This document shows, one piece after another, positions 50,966 through 59,755 of a stretch of DNA of 64,000 nt. Position 1 is the first letter of the stretch, and each line of letters starts with the position of its first letter. The notes under the pieces are model-generated. The model had not been told where the DNA came from. It ran no database searches and was given only the letters and a program-made list of their open reading frames with translations. The stretch covers positions 1-64,000 of the forward strand of contig JAWLGK010000007.1 in NCBI GenBank assembly GCA_041685115.1, read 5' to 3'. Both the position numbers and the translations under genes were made by a program. The DNA is from JALOAT01 sp041685115. Its GTDB lineage: Bacteria > Pseudomonadota > Gammaproteobacteria > Thiohalomonadales > Thiohalomonadaceae.

Positions 50966-53302
50966 TCAGCGCGTCAGGCTCATGAACAGGGCGGGCAGGC
51001 GTTCAGGCAGGCGCTGCACGTGATCGAGCACGGTGTAGTGCCTGGGCCCGAACAGGCGTGAGACGTAGCGATCCGCCTGCGGGTCCAGGGTAAGACAGTA
51101 GGTGGTCACGCCACGTGTCGCCAATTCCCCTACGGCGCGCCGGGTGTCGTGGCGCAGGTATTGTGGATCGCGCACATCGATGTCAGCGGGCTCGCCGTCG
51201 GTGACCAGCAGGATGAGTTTTTTCTGCTGTGGCTGGTGCAACAGATGAGTACCAGCATGGCGCAGCGCCGCGCCCATGCGCGTCGATAGTCCGCCTTGCA
51301 TCCCGGCAAGCCGCGCCTTGACGTCGCCATCCCAGTCCTGATCGAAATCCTTGAGGCGGTAATACTGCACGTCATGCCGCCCGTCCGAGGCGAAGCCGTG
51401 CACGGCGAAGGGATCGCCGATGGCGTCCAACGCCCAGGCCAGCAACGTGACGGCCTCGCGCGCCAGCGCCAGTACGCTGCGGTCGCTGCCCGTCGGTGTT
51501 TCGTTGGTGGACTGCGAAAGATCCAGCAAGAGCAGTACGGACAGATCCCGTGTCTTGCGTTGCAGGCGGATGGCCACACGCGGGTCCGGGTCCTGGCCCA
51601 TGCGCAGGTCCAGCAAGGCACGTATGGCGGCGTCGAGATCGAGCTCTTCGCCGTCTTCCTGTCGGCGCTGACGGATCACGCCCTGGGGCTGCACGGCGTC
51701 GATGAGGTGCTTGAGGCGGGAAGCGATGGACCGGTATTCGAGCAGGGTGGCATCGATGATCGTCGGGTCGCCCCTGGGCTGACGGCGTTCCAGCACCGTG
51801 ACCCAATCAGGGCGATGCAGTTGCACCTGGTAGTCCCACTCCGGATAGTGGAACGGCTCGCTGACCGGTTCCTTGCCTTCGAGCCGGTTCATGGAAACAC
51901 CTTCCGGATCACCGTCGCGGAAGAACTCGGTCTCCAGGGTCCAGATCTCCTGTGCGTCGTCGCCCGCCAGTTCGTTGTCGAGCTCGTTCACCATCTCCAT
52001 GACGTTGACCTTGCGGCGGGTCTGGCGCGCGCTGGTGCTCACGTATTCCGCTTCCTGCCAGGCGGCCTCGTCGAAGGCCCACACGTAGCGGTTGTCGTCC
52101 CGGTAAGGGACCGCGAAGGTTTCGAGGATGCGCAGGCTGGGCAGCCGTTTTGCCAGCCGGTTGAACAGCGCGATACCGAGGTCCCAGCTCAGCTGATTGT
52201 CTTCGCCGCGCGAGGCGAACTCGGCGCGGAAGCTGGCGGCGGTTTCGTTGACCCACGGCTCGTGATCCACATAGCTGTCGTCCAACAGTGCCCGTGCGGT
52301 GTACTCCAGGGCCAGCACGGTGGGATCGCGGCCGGCCTCCCCGCCGACGATGACCTCGTGGAAGCCAAGCCACAGCGATTGCAGGCCGGGGAACTGCCGC
52401 ATGGCGAGGGCCTCCACGCGCGCGTCTTCCACCAGGCCGATGAGGAACATCTGTGCCGGTGACAAGGCCTCGGCGGAAAGTGGTTTGCGCGTGTACGCCA
52501 GGTGGGCGGCGGCGTGGGTGGCGGCGGCGCGGTAGAGGTCCTTGCCGGAAAGGCCGTGCCAATCGTCATACGCATCCGGCAGGTGGATGACTCGGTTCTC
52601 GATGTAGGGCCGATAACCCTCGCGCGTCTCCACGTCGCCGGAGGTGGGGCGCAGGAAGAAGTCGCGGCCCCACAGGGCGCGCAGGTAGAAGTTCAGCTTG
52701 CGCTGGTTGTCCACGAACAAGCTGCCGCGGCGTTCGCTTTGCAGCACGGCGAGGGAATCGGCGGTCTCCAGGGCGAGGTACTTTGCGAGCGTCGGGAAAT
52801 CGCGGCCGTGCGCCTGCACGCCCCACAGCGCCCAGCGACGCAGGCCGCCCAAGGTGAGTTTGCCGAGCAGTTCGTCCAGCCGCCCGAGCATGGGCCGCAG
52901 GCCGCGCGGGGCCTTGGCCGACAACTGGTGCACCAGTGCCAGGTATTGCTTGAAGAGTTCCAGATCACCGAGGCACCGCGCCGCCACGGGCAGGCTCGCG
53001 AACATGAGCGCGATCACCTCGCCACTGACCATGGAGGCCAGCTTCATGGCGTGGGTCACCGCTTCCGGAACCGCATCCTCGCCCACTTCCTTGGCCACCG
53101 CGGGTGTCGCCTCCACGTAGTGGATCACCAGCGCCTTGCCACGGCCGAGACGGCACAGCGCCCGCGCGCCCTCCAGCCAGTTCTGCAACCCACGCGGCGA
53201 CATCACCCGCGCCGCCTCCGCAAAATGCGCCTCCAGCGTATCGCGCACATGCGGATCGGCTTGTTCGAGCAATTCGCGGTAGTCGTCCAGGTTTAGTGCC
53301 AT
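50966..53302 (-). CDS. cbbO1: RubisCO activase adaptor CbbO (copy 1, form I operon)
   Basis: A 778-residue protein with a C-terminal von Willebrand A domain; its MIDAS is DLSQSTNE and the later part has LLVTDGEPADIDV. The N-terminal 500 residues are helical. It is the CbbO partner of CbbQ1 encoded upstream and is a diverged paralogue of CbbO2. It acts in the cytoplasm on form I RubisCO. Confidence 0.92.
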   Translation of the reverse strand: MALNLDDYRELLEQADPHVRDTLEAHFAEAARVMSPRGLQNWLEGARALCRLGRGKALVIHYVEATPAVAKEVGEDAVPEAVTHAMKLASMVSGEVIALMFASLPVAARCLGDLELFKQYLALVHQLSAKAPRGLRPMLGRLDELLGKLTLGGLRRWALWGVQAHGRDFPTLAKYLALETADSLAVLQSERRGSLFVDNQRKLNFYLRALWGRDFFLRPTSGDVETREGYRPYIENRVIHLPDAYDDWHGLSGKDLYRAAATHAAAHLAYTRKPLSAEALSPAQMFLIGLVEDARVEALAMRQFPGLQSLWLGFHEVIVGGEAGRDPTVLALEYTARALLDDSYVDHEPWVNETAASFRAEFASRGEDNQLSWDLGIALFNRLAKRLPSLRILETFAVPYRDDNRYVWAFDEAAWQEAEYVSTSARQTRRKVNVMEMVNELDNELAGDDAQEIWTLETEFFRDGDPEGVSMNRLEGKEPVSEPFHYPEWDYQVQLHRPDWVTVLERRQPRGDPTIIDATLLEYRSIASRLKHLIDAVQPQGVIRQRRQEDGEELDLDAAIRALLDLRMGQDPDPRVAIRLQRKTRDLSVLLLLDLSQSTNETPTGSDRSVLALAREAVTLLAWALDAIGDPFAVHGFASDGRHDVQYYRLKDFDQDWDGDVKARLAGMQGGLSTRMGAALRHAGTHLLHQPQQKKLILLVTDGEPADIDVRDPQYLRHDTRRAVGELATRGVTTYCLTLDPQADRYVSRLFGPRHYTVLDHVQRLPERLPALFMSLTR

Positions 53303-53315
53303 CGCATTTGTCCCG

Positions 53316-53463
53316 TATTAGACGCAGAGGTCGCGGAGGCGCGGAGGACGCGGAGGAAAAGAAATGTTTTTGAGGTGCGCCGAGCGTTGTCGAGGCGCCC
53401 ACATTCACATCATGCATTTCTCCGCGCCCTCTGCGCCTCCGCGTTCTCCGCGTTCTCCGCGTT
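53316..53463. repeat. GCGGAGG-type inverted-repeat element between cbbQ1 and cbbO1
   Basis: GCAGAGG/GCGGAGG units at 53316-53357 are answered by CTCCGCG units at 53420-53463, with a loop of about 60 bp. It is placed exactly like the element between cbbQ2 and cbbO2. Confidence 0.78.
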
Positions 53464-53472
53464 TATCCCCGC

Positions 53473-54300
53473 CTAGAAATACGTCGCCACCGCCTGGTCC
53501 AGGGTTTCGCGCATGTCCGGGTCGTCGGTGATGGGGCGGACCAGGGTCATGGTGCAGGCGGCGCGGGGGTCGATGCCTTGTGCGATGAGGTTGCCGGCGT
53601 AGACCAGCAGGCGCGTGGAGATGCCTTCGTCCAGGCCGTGGCCCTTGAGGTTGCGGGCGCGGTGGGCGACCTGCACCAGCTTGCTCGCTGTGGCCTGATC
53701 GATGCCGGTTTCGTGCGCGACGATGTCGGCCTCCACCTCGGCATCGGGATAACTGAAGTCCAGGGCGCCGAAGCGTTGCTTGGTGGACGGCTTCAGGTCT
53801 TTCATCAGGTTTTGGTAGCCGGGGTTGTAGGAGATCACCAGTTGGAAATCGGGATGGGCATGCACCAGCTCGCCTTTCTTGTCCAACGGCAGCGTACGAC
53901 GGTGATCGGTCAGCGGATGGATCACCACCGTGGTGTCCTGGCGCGCCTCGACCACCTCATCGAGATAACAGACGGCGCCGATGCGCGCGGCCAGGGTTAG
54001 CGGACCGTCCTGCCAGCGCGTGCCGCTGGCATCCAGCAGGTAACGCCCGACCAGATCGGAAGCGGTCATGTCCTCATTGCACGCGACGGTGATGAGCGGA
54101 CGGCCGAGCTTCCAGGCCATGTATTCCACGAAGCGCGATTTGCCGCAGCCGGTCGGACCTTTGAGCATGACCGGCATGCGCGCCGCGTAGGCGGCTTCGT
54201 ACATGGCGTCCTCGTTACCGACGGCTCGGTAGTACGGCTCCTGCTCAATCAGGAATGGGTTGATTTCGTTGAGTGCTGCTTTGGATGACAGTACCGACAT
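53473..54300 (-). CDS. cbbQ1: RubisCO activase ATPase CbbQ (copy 1)
   Basis: A 275-residue AAA+ ATPase of the MoxR class. Walker A is GPTGCGKS at 48-55 and Walker B is VCYLDEVVEARQDTT. ATG 54300 has a GGAGG Shine-Dalgarno 7 bp upstream and is preferred over 54357. With CbbO1 it forms the activase for the form I enzyme encoded by cbbLS. It is separated from cbbS by the nine-unit palindromic array. Confidence 0.95.
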   Translation of the reverse strand: MSVLSSKAALNEINPFLIEQEPYYRAVGNEDAMYEAAYAARMPVMLKGPTGCGKSRFVEYMAWKLGRPLITVACNEDMTASDLVGRYLLDASGTRWQDGPLTLAARIGAVCYLDEVVEARQDTTVVIHPLTDHRRTLPLDKKGELVHAHPDFQLVISYNPGYQNLMKDLKPSTKQRFGALDFSYPDAEVEADIVAHETGIDQATASKLVQVAHRARNLKGHGLDEGISTRLLVYAGNLIAQGIDPRAACTMTLVRPITDDPDMRETLDQAVATYF

Positions 54301-54439
54301 GGCCATACCTCCTGAAATACCGTTTTTGCGCAGGGCTCGTTGCCGGTGTGTGGGCATGCTCTGCCGTGGGCGCTGTCACCTGAACGTCAGTGGTGCCGAC
54401 GTGACGGATGAGCGTGCACGCTCGACCTGCTGTCGGTCC

Positions 54440-55222
54440 CGTAGGTCAGGTTGCGAAGCTACGTGACGTCTTCCGACGGTTCGTCACGTAGGCGCTGCGC
54501 GCCAACGTGACCTACGTTCGCTCTCGCCGTAGGTCACGTTGCGAGGCCACGTGACATCTTCCGGTGGTTCGTCACGTAGGCGCGTCGCGCCAACGTGACC
54601 TGCGTTCGCTCTCGCCGTAGGTCACGTTGCGAAGCTACGTGACGTATCCCGGTGGTGCGTCACGTAGGCGCGTCGCGCCAACGTGACCGACGTTCGCTCT
54701 CGCCGTAGGTCACGTTGCGAAGCTACGTGACGTCTCCCGGTGCTTCGTCACGTAGGCGCTGCGCGCCAACGTGACCTACGTTCGGTCTCGCCGGGGGTCA
54801 CGTTGCGAAGCTACGTGACGTCTCCCGGTGGTGCGTCACGTAGGCGCGTCGACACCAACGTGACCGACGTTCGCTCTCGCCGTAGGTCACGTTGCGAAGC
54901 TACGTGACGTCTCCCGGTGCTTCGTCACGTAGGCGCTGCGCGCCAACGTGACCTACGTTCGGTCTCGCCGGGGGTCACGTTGCGAAGCTACGTGACGTCT
55001 CCCGGTGGTGCGTCACGTAGGCGCGTCGACACCAACGTGACCGACGTTCGCTCTCGCCGTAGGTCACGTTGCGAAGCTACGTGACGTCTCCCGGTGCTTC
55101 GTCACGTAGGCGCTGCGCGCCAACGTGACCGACGTTCGCTCTCGCCGTAGGTCACGTTGCGAAGCTACGTGACGTCTCCCGGTGCTTCGTCACGTAGGTG
55201 CTGCGCGCCAACGTGACCTGCG
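54440..55222. repeat. Tandem array of nine 88-90 bp palindromic units between cbbS and cbbQ1
   Basis: Units start at 54440, 54528, 54616, 54704, 54792, 54881, 54969, 55058 and 55146. Each carries outer arms CGTAGGTCACGTTG/CAACGTGACCTACG and inner arms CTACGTGAC/GTCACGTAG, so RNA of either strand folds into a long hairpin. The 177-bp pair 54704-54880 is repeated as 54881-55057, a recent dimer duplication. No gene is seen. Confidence 0.95.
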
Positions 55223-55232
55223 GGTGCACTGA

Positions 55233-55595
55233 CTACGCCGCCTTCATGGGGCCGCGGTAGACCACCATGGCCGTGCCCTGCGATTGCTTGTAGTTGTCGT
55301 AGCCGATGAGCCGCACGTGATGGGTCGGGTGCGCCTTGTGGCACGCCTCCGCCTCGGCGAGGATGCGGTCCACGTCGGTCTCGCCGAACATGGGCAGCTT
55401 CCACATGTACCAGTAGTGATCGAAGGCGTTCTCCGGTGCGGTGTGTTCCACCGCAGGGTTCCAGCCGTTCTTCACGATGTATTCCACCTGGCTGCGGATC
55501 TGCCTGGCGTCCATGGCCGGCAGGTAGGAAAAGGTCTCGAACTTCCGGCTCGCCGGATCGCCCAGGCTGCTCTCGTAATCTTTCATCTCGCTCAT
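55233..55595 (-). CDS. cbbS: Form I RubisCO small subunit
   Basis: A 120-residue small subunit. ATG 55595 (MSEMKDYESS) has a purine-rich Shine-Dalgarno. Recognised segments are FETFSYLPAMDARQIRSQVEYIVKNGWNPAVEH, YWYMWKLPMF and HVRLIGYDNYKQSQGTAMVVYR. It caps the CbbL octamer. It lies 107 bp after cbbL, and a CACGGGG inverted repeat fills that gap. Confidence 0.98.
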   Translation of the reverse strand: MSEMKDYESSLGDPASRKFETFSYLPAMDARQIRSQVEYIVKNGWNPAVEHTAPENAFDHYWYMWKLPMFGETDVDRILAEAEACHKAHPTHHVRLIGYDNYKQSQGTAMVVYRGPMKAA

Positions 55596-55621
55596 TCCAT
55601 TCTTCCTCGGATTGTCGGGGA

Positions 55622-55694
55622 TTAACCACGGGGAACACGACGCAGAGAACGGGAGGCCATGCGAGTGAATCCTGTCTTTCCCCGTGTCCCCCGT
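55622..55694. repeat. CACGGGG-type inverted repeat between cbbL and cbbS
   Basis: ACCACGGGGAACACG at 55625-55639 is answered by CCCCGTG...CCCCCGTGGT at 55679-55694, with a loop of about 40 bp. Third instance of this family in the window. Confidence 0.7.
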
Positions 55695-55702
55695 GGTCTT
55701 CT

Positions 55703-57121
55703 TCACTTGTGCGCGACGTCCAGCTTGTCCACGGTGTCGAACTCGAATTTGATTTCCTTCCAGGTCTCCATGGCCATCTTCAGCTCGGAGCTTTCCTTGG
55801 CGGCGGTGGTGAGGATTTCCTTGCCTTCCTTCTCCAGTTCGCGGCCGTTGTTGCGCGCTTCCACGCAGGCCTCGAGGGCGACGCGGTTGGCGGCGGCGCC
55901 GGCGGCATTGCCCCAGGGATGGCCGAGGGTGCCGCCGCCGAACTGCAGCACGGAGTCGTCGCCGAAGATGTTCACCAGCGCGGGCATGTGCCACACGTGG
56001 ATGCCGCCGGAGGCCACCGGCATCACGCCGGGCATGGAGCCCCAGTCCTGATCGAAGAAGATGCCGCGGGCGCGGTCCTCCTTGATGTAGCGATCGCGCA
56101 TGAGATCGATCCAGCCGAGGGTCGCGTGCCGATCACCTTCGAGCTTGCCGACCACGGTGCCGGAGTGCAGGTGATCGCCGCCGGACAGGCGCAGGATCTT
56201 GGCGAGCACGCGGAAGTGGATGCCGTGCTTGGGGTGGCGATCGAGCACCGCATGCATGGCGCGGTGGATGTGCAGCAGCACGCCGTTGTCGCGGCACCAG
56301 TTGGCCAGGCCCGTGTTGGCGCAGAAGCCGCCGGTAATGTAGTCATGCATGATGATGGGCGCGCCCAGCTCCTTGGCGAACGCCGCGCGCTTGTACATCT
56401 CTTCCGGCGTTGGCGCGGTGACGTTCAGGTAATGGCCCTTGCGTTCGCCGGTCTCCTTCTCCGCCTTGTGCACCGCCTCCATGACGAATTCGAAACGCTG
56501 GCGCCAGCGCATGAACGGCTGGGAGTTCACGTTCTCGTCGTCCTTGGTGAAGTCCAGGCCACCGCGCAGGCATTCGTAGACGGCGCGCCCGTAGTTCTTG
56601 GCGGACAGCCCCAGCTTGGGCTTGATGGTGCAGCCCAGCAGCGGACGGCCGTACTTGTTCATCTTGTCGCGCTCCACCTGGATGCCGTGGGGCGGGCCGC
56701 CGCAGGTCATCACGTAGGCGATGGGGAAGCGCACGTCCTCCAGGCGCAGGTGGCGCACGGCCTTGAAGCCGAACACGTTGCCCACCAGCGAGGTGAACAC
56801 GTTCACCACCGAACCTTCCTCGAACAGGTCGATGGGATAGGCGATGAAGGCGTAGAAGGACTCGTCGTCGCCCGGCACGTCCTCGATGGCGTAGGCGCGG
56901 CCCTTGTAGTAATCGAGGTCGGTGAGCAGGTCGGTCCACACCGTGGTCCAGGTGCCGGTGGACGACTCGGCGGCCACCGCGGCGGCGGCCTCCTCGCGGG
57001 GCACACCGGGCTGGGGCGTGATCTTGAAGCAGGCCAGGAGGTCGGTATCCGCCGGGGTGTAGTTCGGCATCCAGTAGGTTTCGCGGTATTCCTTGACGCC
57101 CGCGTTGTAGGTCTTCGCCAT
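55703..57121 (-). CDS. cbbL: Form I RubisCO large subunit (form IAq-like)
   Basis: A 472-residue large subunit starting at ATG 57121 (MAKTYNAGVKEYRETYWMPN) with a GAGGA Shine-Dalgarno. Active-site Lys167 (CTIKPKLGLS), carbamylated Lys193 (FTKDDENVNS) and the loop 6 segment SGTVVGKLEGD are present. Following cbbS, cbbQ and cbbO with no carboxysome genes indicates form IAq. A 5' leader hairpin and a promoter-like pair lie upstream. Confidence 0.98.
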   Translation of the reverse strand: MAKTYNAGVKEYRETYWMPNYTPADTDLLACFKITPQPGVPREEAAAAVAAESSTGTWTTVWTDLLTDLDYYKGRAYAIEDVPGDDESFYAFIAYPIDLFEEGSVVNVFTSLVGNVFGFKAVRHLRLEDVRFPIAYVMTCGGPPHGIQVERDKMNKYGRPLLGCTIKPKLGLSAKNYGRAVYECLRGGLDFTKDDENVNSQPFMRWRQRFEFVMEAVHKAEKETGERKGHYLNVTAPTPEEMYKRAAFAKELGAPIIMHDYITGGFCANTGLANWCRDNGVLLHIHRAMHAVLDRHPKHGIHFRVLAKILRLSGGDHLHSGTVVGKLEGDRHATLGWIDLMRDRYIKEDRARGIFFDQDWGSMPGVMPVASGGIHVWHMPALVNIFGDDSVLQFGGGTLGHPWGNAAGAAANRVALEACVEARNNGRELEKEGKEILTTAAKESSELKMAMETWKEIKFEFDTVDKLDVAHK

Positions 57122-57164
57122 GCGTGTGTCCTCGCTTAGTGCCTGAAAACTGTGTGGTTTCCAC

Positions 57165-57189
57165 AAGCCCGACTGTTTCTCTCGGGCTT
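57165..57189 (-). promoter_or_regulatory. Hairpin in the cbbL 5' leader
   Basis: AAGCCCGA/TCGGGCTT perfect 8-bp stem with a nine-base loop, 44 bp before cbbL. There is no T-run, so it is more likely an mRNA-stabilising or regulatory stem than a terminator. Confidence 0.5.
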
Positions 57190-57200
57190 GGCACGAAGTA

Positions 57201-57229
57201 TTGGACAGGGCCTGCATAACGTGAAGTCA
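57201..57229 (-). promoter_or_regulatory. Probable cbbL promoter
   Basis: On the minus strand TTCACG, a 17-bp spacer and AATACT lie roughly here, overlapping the inverted repeat CGTGA-CT-TCACG, which could be a LysR-type (CbbR) site. Confidence 0.4.
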
Positions 57230-57408
57230 CGCTTTTTGATTGGCACGATAAGAGCCTGTAATGCGTGGAGAACCGGCAAAAGCTCCGCGCAAGGGGCGAC
57301 CGCGGGCCGCGGACAGTTGCTCGATGGGACGCGTCGGGAATCGCGGCCTGAGGCCGCTCCTACCGGAGGCCTACACGCCGTGCGGCGAGCGCGAGGCCCG
57401 GGCAACGC

Positions 57409-57810
57409 TCACCCGTCACGCCTCACCCGCCAACGCAGCACCCGGGTGCGGCCACGCGCATCCTCGCGCAATGCCTCGTCGAGGCGCCGGGCCACCTCGG
57501 CCATTGCCTGGCGGCCGACCACGCGGGCGTAGGCGTGATAGCAGATGATCTGGCAGCGCACCGGGGCGTAGGGGCCACGCCGCTCGCCGCGGGCAAAGCG
57601 GGTCCACGCCATCAGCGGCATGTCGTCGAGGCGACGGTCACTGCACAACCAGAGGTCGTGCTCCAGGAGGATATCGAGGTCGCGTGCGCCCAGGCGCACC
57701 AACTGCGGGGCGCCGAAACGCACCAGGGCGAGATGGATGAGGTTGTACTCGAACGCGTCGACCGAGGCGCTGTGGCTGGACAGGATCGGTGCATCGGGTA
57801 GTCGGATCAT
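57409..57810 (-). CDS. Unknown protein, RubisCO-linked paralogue B
   Basis: A 133-residue protein I do not recognise, homologous to those at 50450-50863 and 57859-58266. Aligned landmarks are YNLIHLAL, LGARDL, W-L-C, DRRLDDMPLMAWT with F, P-V-x-C and YHAYA. It lies 287 bp upstream of cbbL on the same strand and 48 bp downstream of its paralogue. No signal peptide is apparent. Confidence 0.85.
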   Translation of the reverse strand: MIRLPDAPILSSHSASVDAFEYNLIHLALVRFGAPQLVRLGARDLDILLEHDLWLCSDRRLDDMPLMAWTRFARGERRGPYAPVRCQIICYHAYARVVGRQAMAEVARRLDEALREDARGRTRVLRWRVRRDG

Positions 57811-57858
57811 GATGCGCGCCCCGGTTTCGGTAACGCATAGCCCGGGGGTAAAGCCTGG

Positions 57859-58266
57859 TCAACGGCGGATAAGCGGGAGGGGCGTGACGCGCTTTTTCAA
57901 AGGCCGCTGGGCGCGTACCAGACGCTCGGCGAGGATCACCGCCACGTCCTGCAACAGCGTACCGACGATGAGCCCGGCGTAGGCGTGAAAGAAGCGCAAG
58001 CGGCAGGAAACGGGCGCGTGCAGGGCGAGGCGTCCGTGCACCTGGAAGTCGGTCCAGGCGAGCACGGGCAGATCATCGAGGGTGCGGTCCACGCAGACCC
58101 AGGCCTCGTCGGTCAGCAGCATGTCGAGCCCGCGCAGGTGCGGCAGCGGAAAACGCAACGGATTGTCCAACCGCGCCAGGGCGAGACGGACGCGGTTGTA
58201 GTGCTTGGCCGCGACCACCGAGTCCATCACTTTCAGGGCCGGGACACTGTGAAAGCGGGTTTCCAC
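57859..58266 (-). CDS. Unknown protein, RubisCO-linked paralogue C
   Basis: A 135-residue paralogue of the proteins at 50450-50863 and 57409-57810. GTG 58266 is chosen because a GGGGTG stretch lies just upstream and it gives the same N-terminal length as the other two. Landmarks are YNRVRLALAR, LRGL, AWVC, DRTLDDLPVLAWT with F, HAPVSC and FHAYA. The C-terminus is more basic (LKKR). It starts the run leading into cbbL. Confidence 0.82.
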   Translation of the reverse strand: METRFHSVPALKVMDSVVAAKHYNRVRLALARLDNPLRFPLPHLRGLDMLLTDEAWVCVDRTLDDLPVLAWTDFQVHGRLALHAPVSCRLRFFHAYAGLIVGTLLQDVAVILAERLVRAQRPLKKRVTPLPLIRR

Positions 58267-58360
58267 AATCGTCACCCCACGGACAGAACGCTTGCCGTTC
58301 CCCCTGAAACAATTATGGTCCGGGCCGTAGTCTTCGCCCGTGCTGATGGAAAAATTCCCG

Positions 58361-59665
58361 TCAGAAACGCCAGTTGCCTTGCACGCTGAGCAGTTCGCTC
58401 CACGCCTCGTATTCGCCGTCGAGGCGATGGTCGAACGCATCGACGGCCAGGATATCCATGTCGGGCAGCACCACCCGTGCGTAGCTCGCATCGAGGGAAA
58501 AATCGTCGGACGGCGCGTAATTGAAGCCCAGCGCGTACAAGCGGCGTGGCCCGTCCGGCGAACGCGGCGCGCGGTGTTCCTTGTCGGGCACGGCGCCCTC
58601 TTCGTCGGACACGCCAAGGCGCAGGCGCCAGCGTTCGTTCACGTCCCAGGCCAAGCCGAGCCCAAAGCGCCACACGTCCTGCCAGTTCTGGCGCGAGACC
58701 GCATCATCGAGACCGTTGTCGAAGCTCACACGCAGTTCCTGGAAGCGGCTCCAGCGCGTCCAGGTGGCGTCGGCGAGCAGGGTCAGCGTGGGCGTGGCAC
58801 GGTGCGCGAGACCGAGGCTCACCACCTCGGGCAGGTGCAGCGTCACACGGCCGCCGCTGTCACTGAAGACGCCGGAAAAAGGCGCCGGGACACCGGAGAA
58901 ATCCGACTCGCCCTCAATGTCGTGGCGCACGTCGGAGTGGTACGACGCACCGAAGCGTGTTGCATCGCCCGCATCCCAGCTGATGCCCAGGCTGTAGCCG
59001 TAGGCCAGGTTGTCGCCGTTGAGCGTCTGGGTCCCGTCGTCCTGTCCCGGCTGCAACCCCAACCCATTGCAGGTAGGCCCCCCCAGCTGACCCACGCAGA
59101 TGAGCCCGAAGTCCACCGCCTGCTCCAGGCGTGCATCGAGATACTGCGCATCAATGGTCACACCCAACGACAGACTGTCGTTCACCCGCCAGGCCACGGC
59201 AGGACTCAGGTTCACGGTCTTCAGGTCGGTGTACAGGGAGTGGTAACGGCCGCGCCAGCCGGCGGCGTAATCGGAAAGGGTGCCAAACGGCGCGTAGATG
59301 CCGAGGCCCAGGCGCAGGTCCGGGGTGAGGGCGTTGACGTAATAGAGGTTGGGCGCGAGGGTGGTGCTGCTGATGTCGGTCGAATCCGGGCCGGCTACGT
59401 TCGAGGCGCGGTCATGGTACGTGGCCTCGCTGTGGATCACGTGCGCCGCCAGGGACAGTCGACGACCGTCCAGGTGCGCGAGGCCCGCCGGATTGTTGTA
59501 CAGGCTGGAGGGGTCCTCGGCGAAGGCCGCGGTGCCGGCGAAGGCGTAGCCCAGCGAGCTGACGCTCTTGTCGCTGAGGGCGAACCCGGCCGCAGAGGCC
59601 ATGCCGGGCACAACAAGGCAGATGACGGGCCAGAGCGCCGGGGCGCGGCCGGGAAGGCGTCGCAT
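58361..59665 (-). CDS. FadL/OmpP1-family outer-membrane transporter
   Basis: A 434-residue outer-membrane protein with a signal peptide ending ASA, followed at once by GFALSDKSVSSLGYAFAG, the N-terminal plug of the FadL family, and NNPAGLA. Alternating beta-strands end with an aromatic C-terminus (QGNWRF). It probably imports hydrophobic compounds. It reads toward the RubisCO cluster, 95 bp ahead of paralogue C. Confidence 0.9.
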   Translation of the reverse strand: MRRLPGRAPALWPVICLVVPGMASAAGFALSDKSVSSLGYAFAGTAAFAEDPSSLYNNPAGLAHLDGRRLSLAAHVIHSEATYHDRASNVAGPDSTDISSTTLAPNLYYVNALTPDLRLGLGIYAPFGTLSDYAAGWRGRYHSLYTDLKTVNLSPAVAWRVNDSLSLGVTIDAQYLDARLEQAVDFGLICVGQLGGPTCNGLGLQPGQDDGTQTLNGDNLAYGYSLGISWDAGDATRFGASYHSDVRHDIEGESDFSGVPAPFSGVFSDSGGRVTLHLPEVVSLGLAHRATPTLTLLADATWTRWSRFQELRVSFDNGLDDAVSRQNWQDVWRFGLGLAWDVNERWRLRLGVSDEEGAVPDKEHRAPRSPDGPRRLYALGFNYAPSDDFSLDASYARVVLPDMDILAVDAFDHRLDGEYEAWSELLSVQGNWRF

Positions 59666-59755
59666 AGAGGATTTCCCGCGGAAGGTTTGTCGGAAAAGGC
59701 CTACATTTGGCCCGGGCATCGGAGAGGTGTCAAGCCGGTGCTATGCTTCGCCCCC

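Noticed and set aside
54440..55222. Possible CRISPR array
   Set aside because: Units are 88-90 bp, palindromic along their whole length and directly abutting, with no unique spacers and no cas genes.
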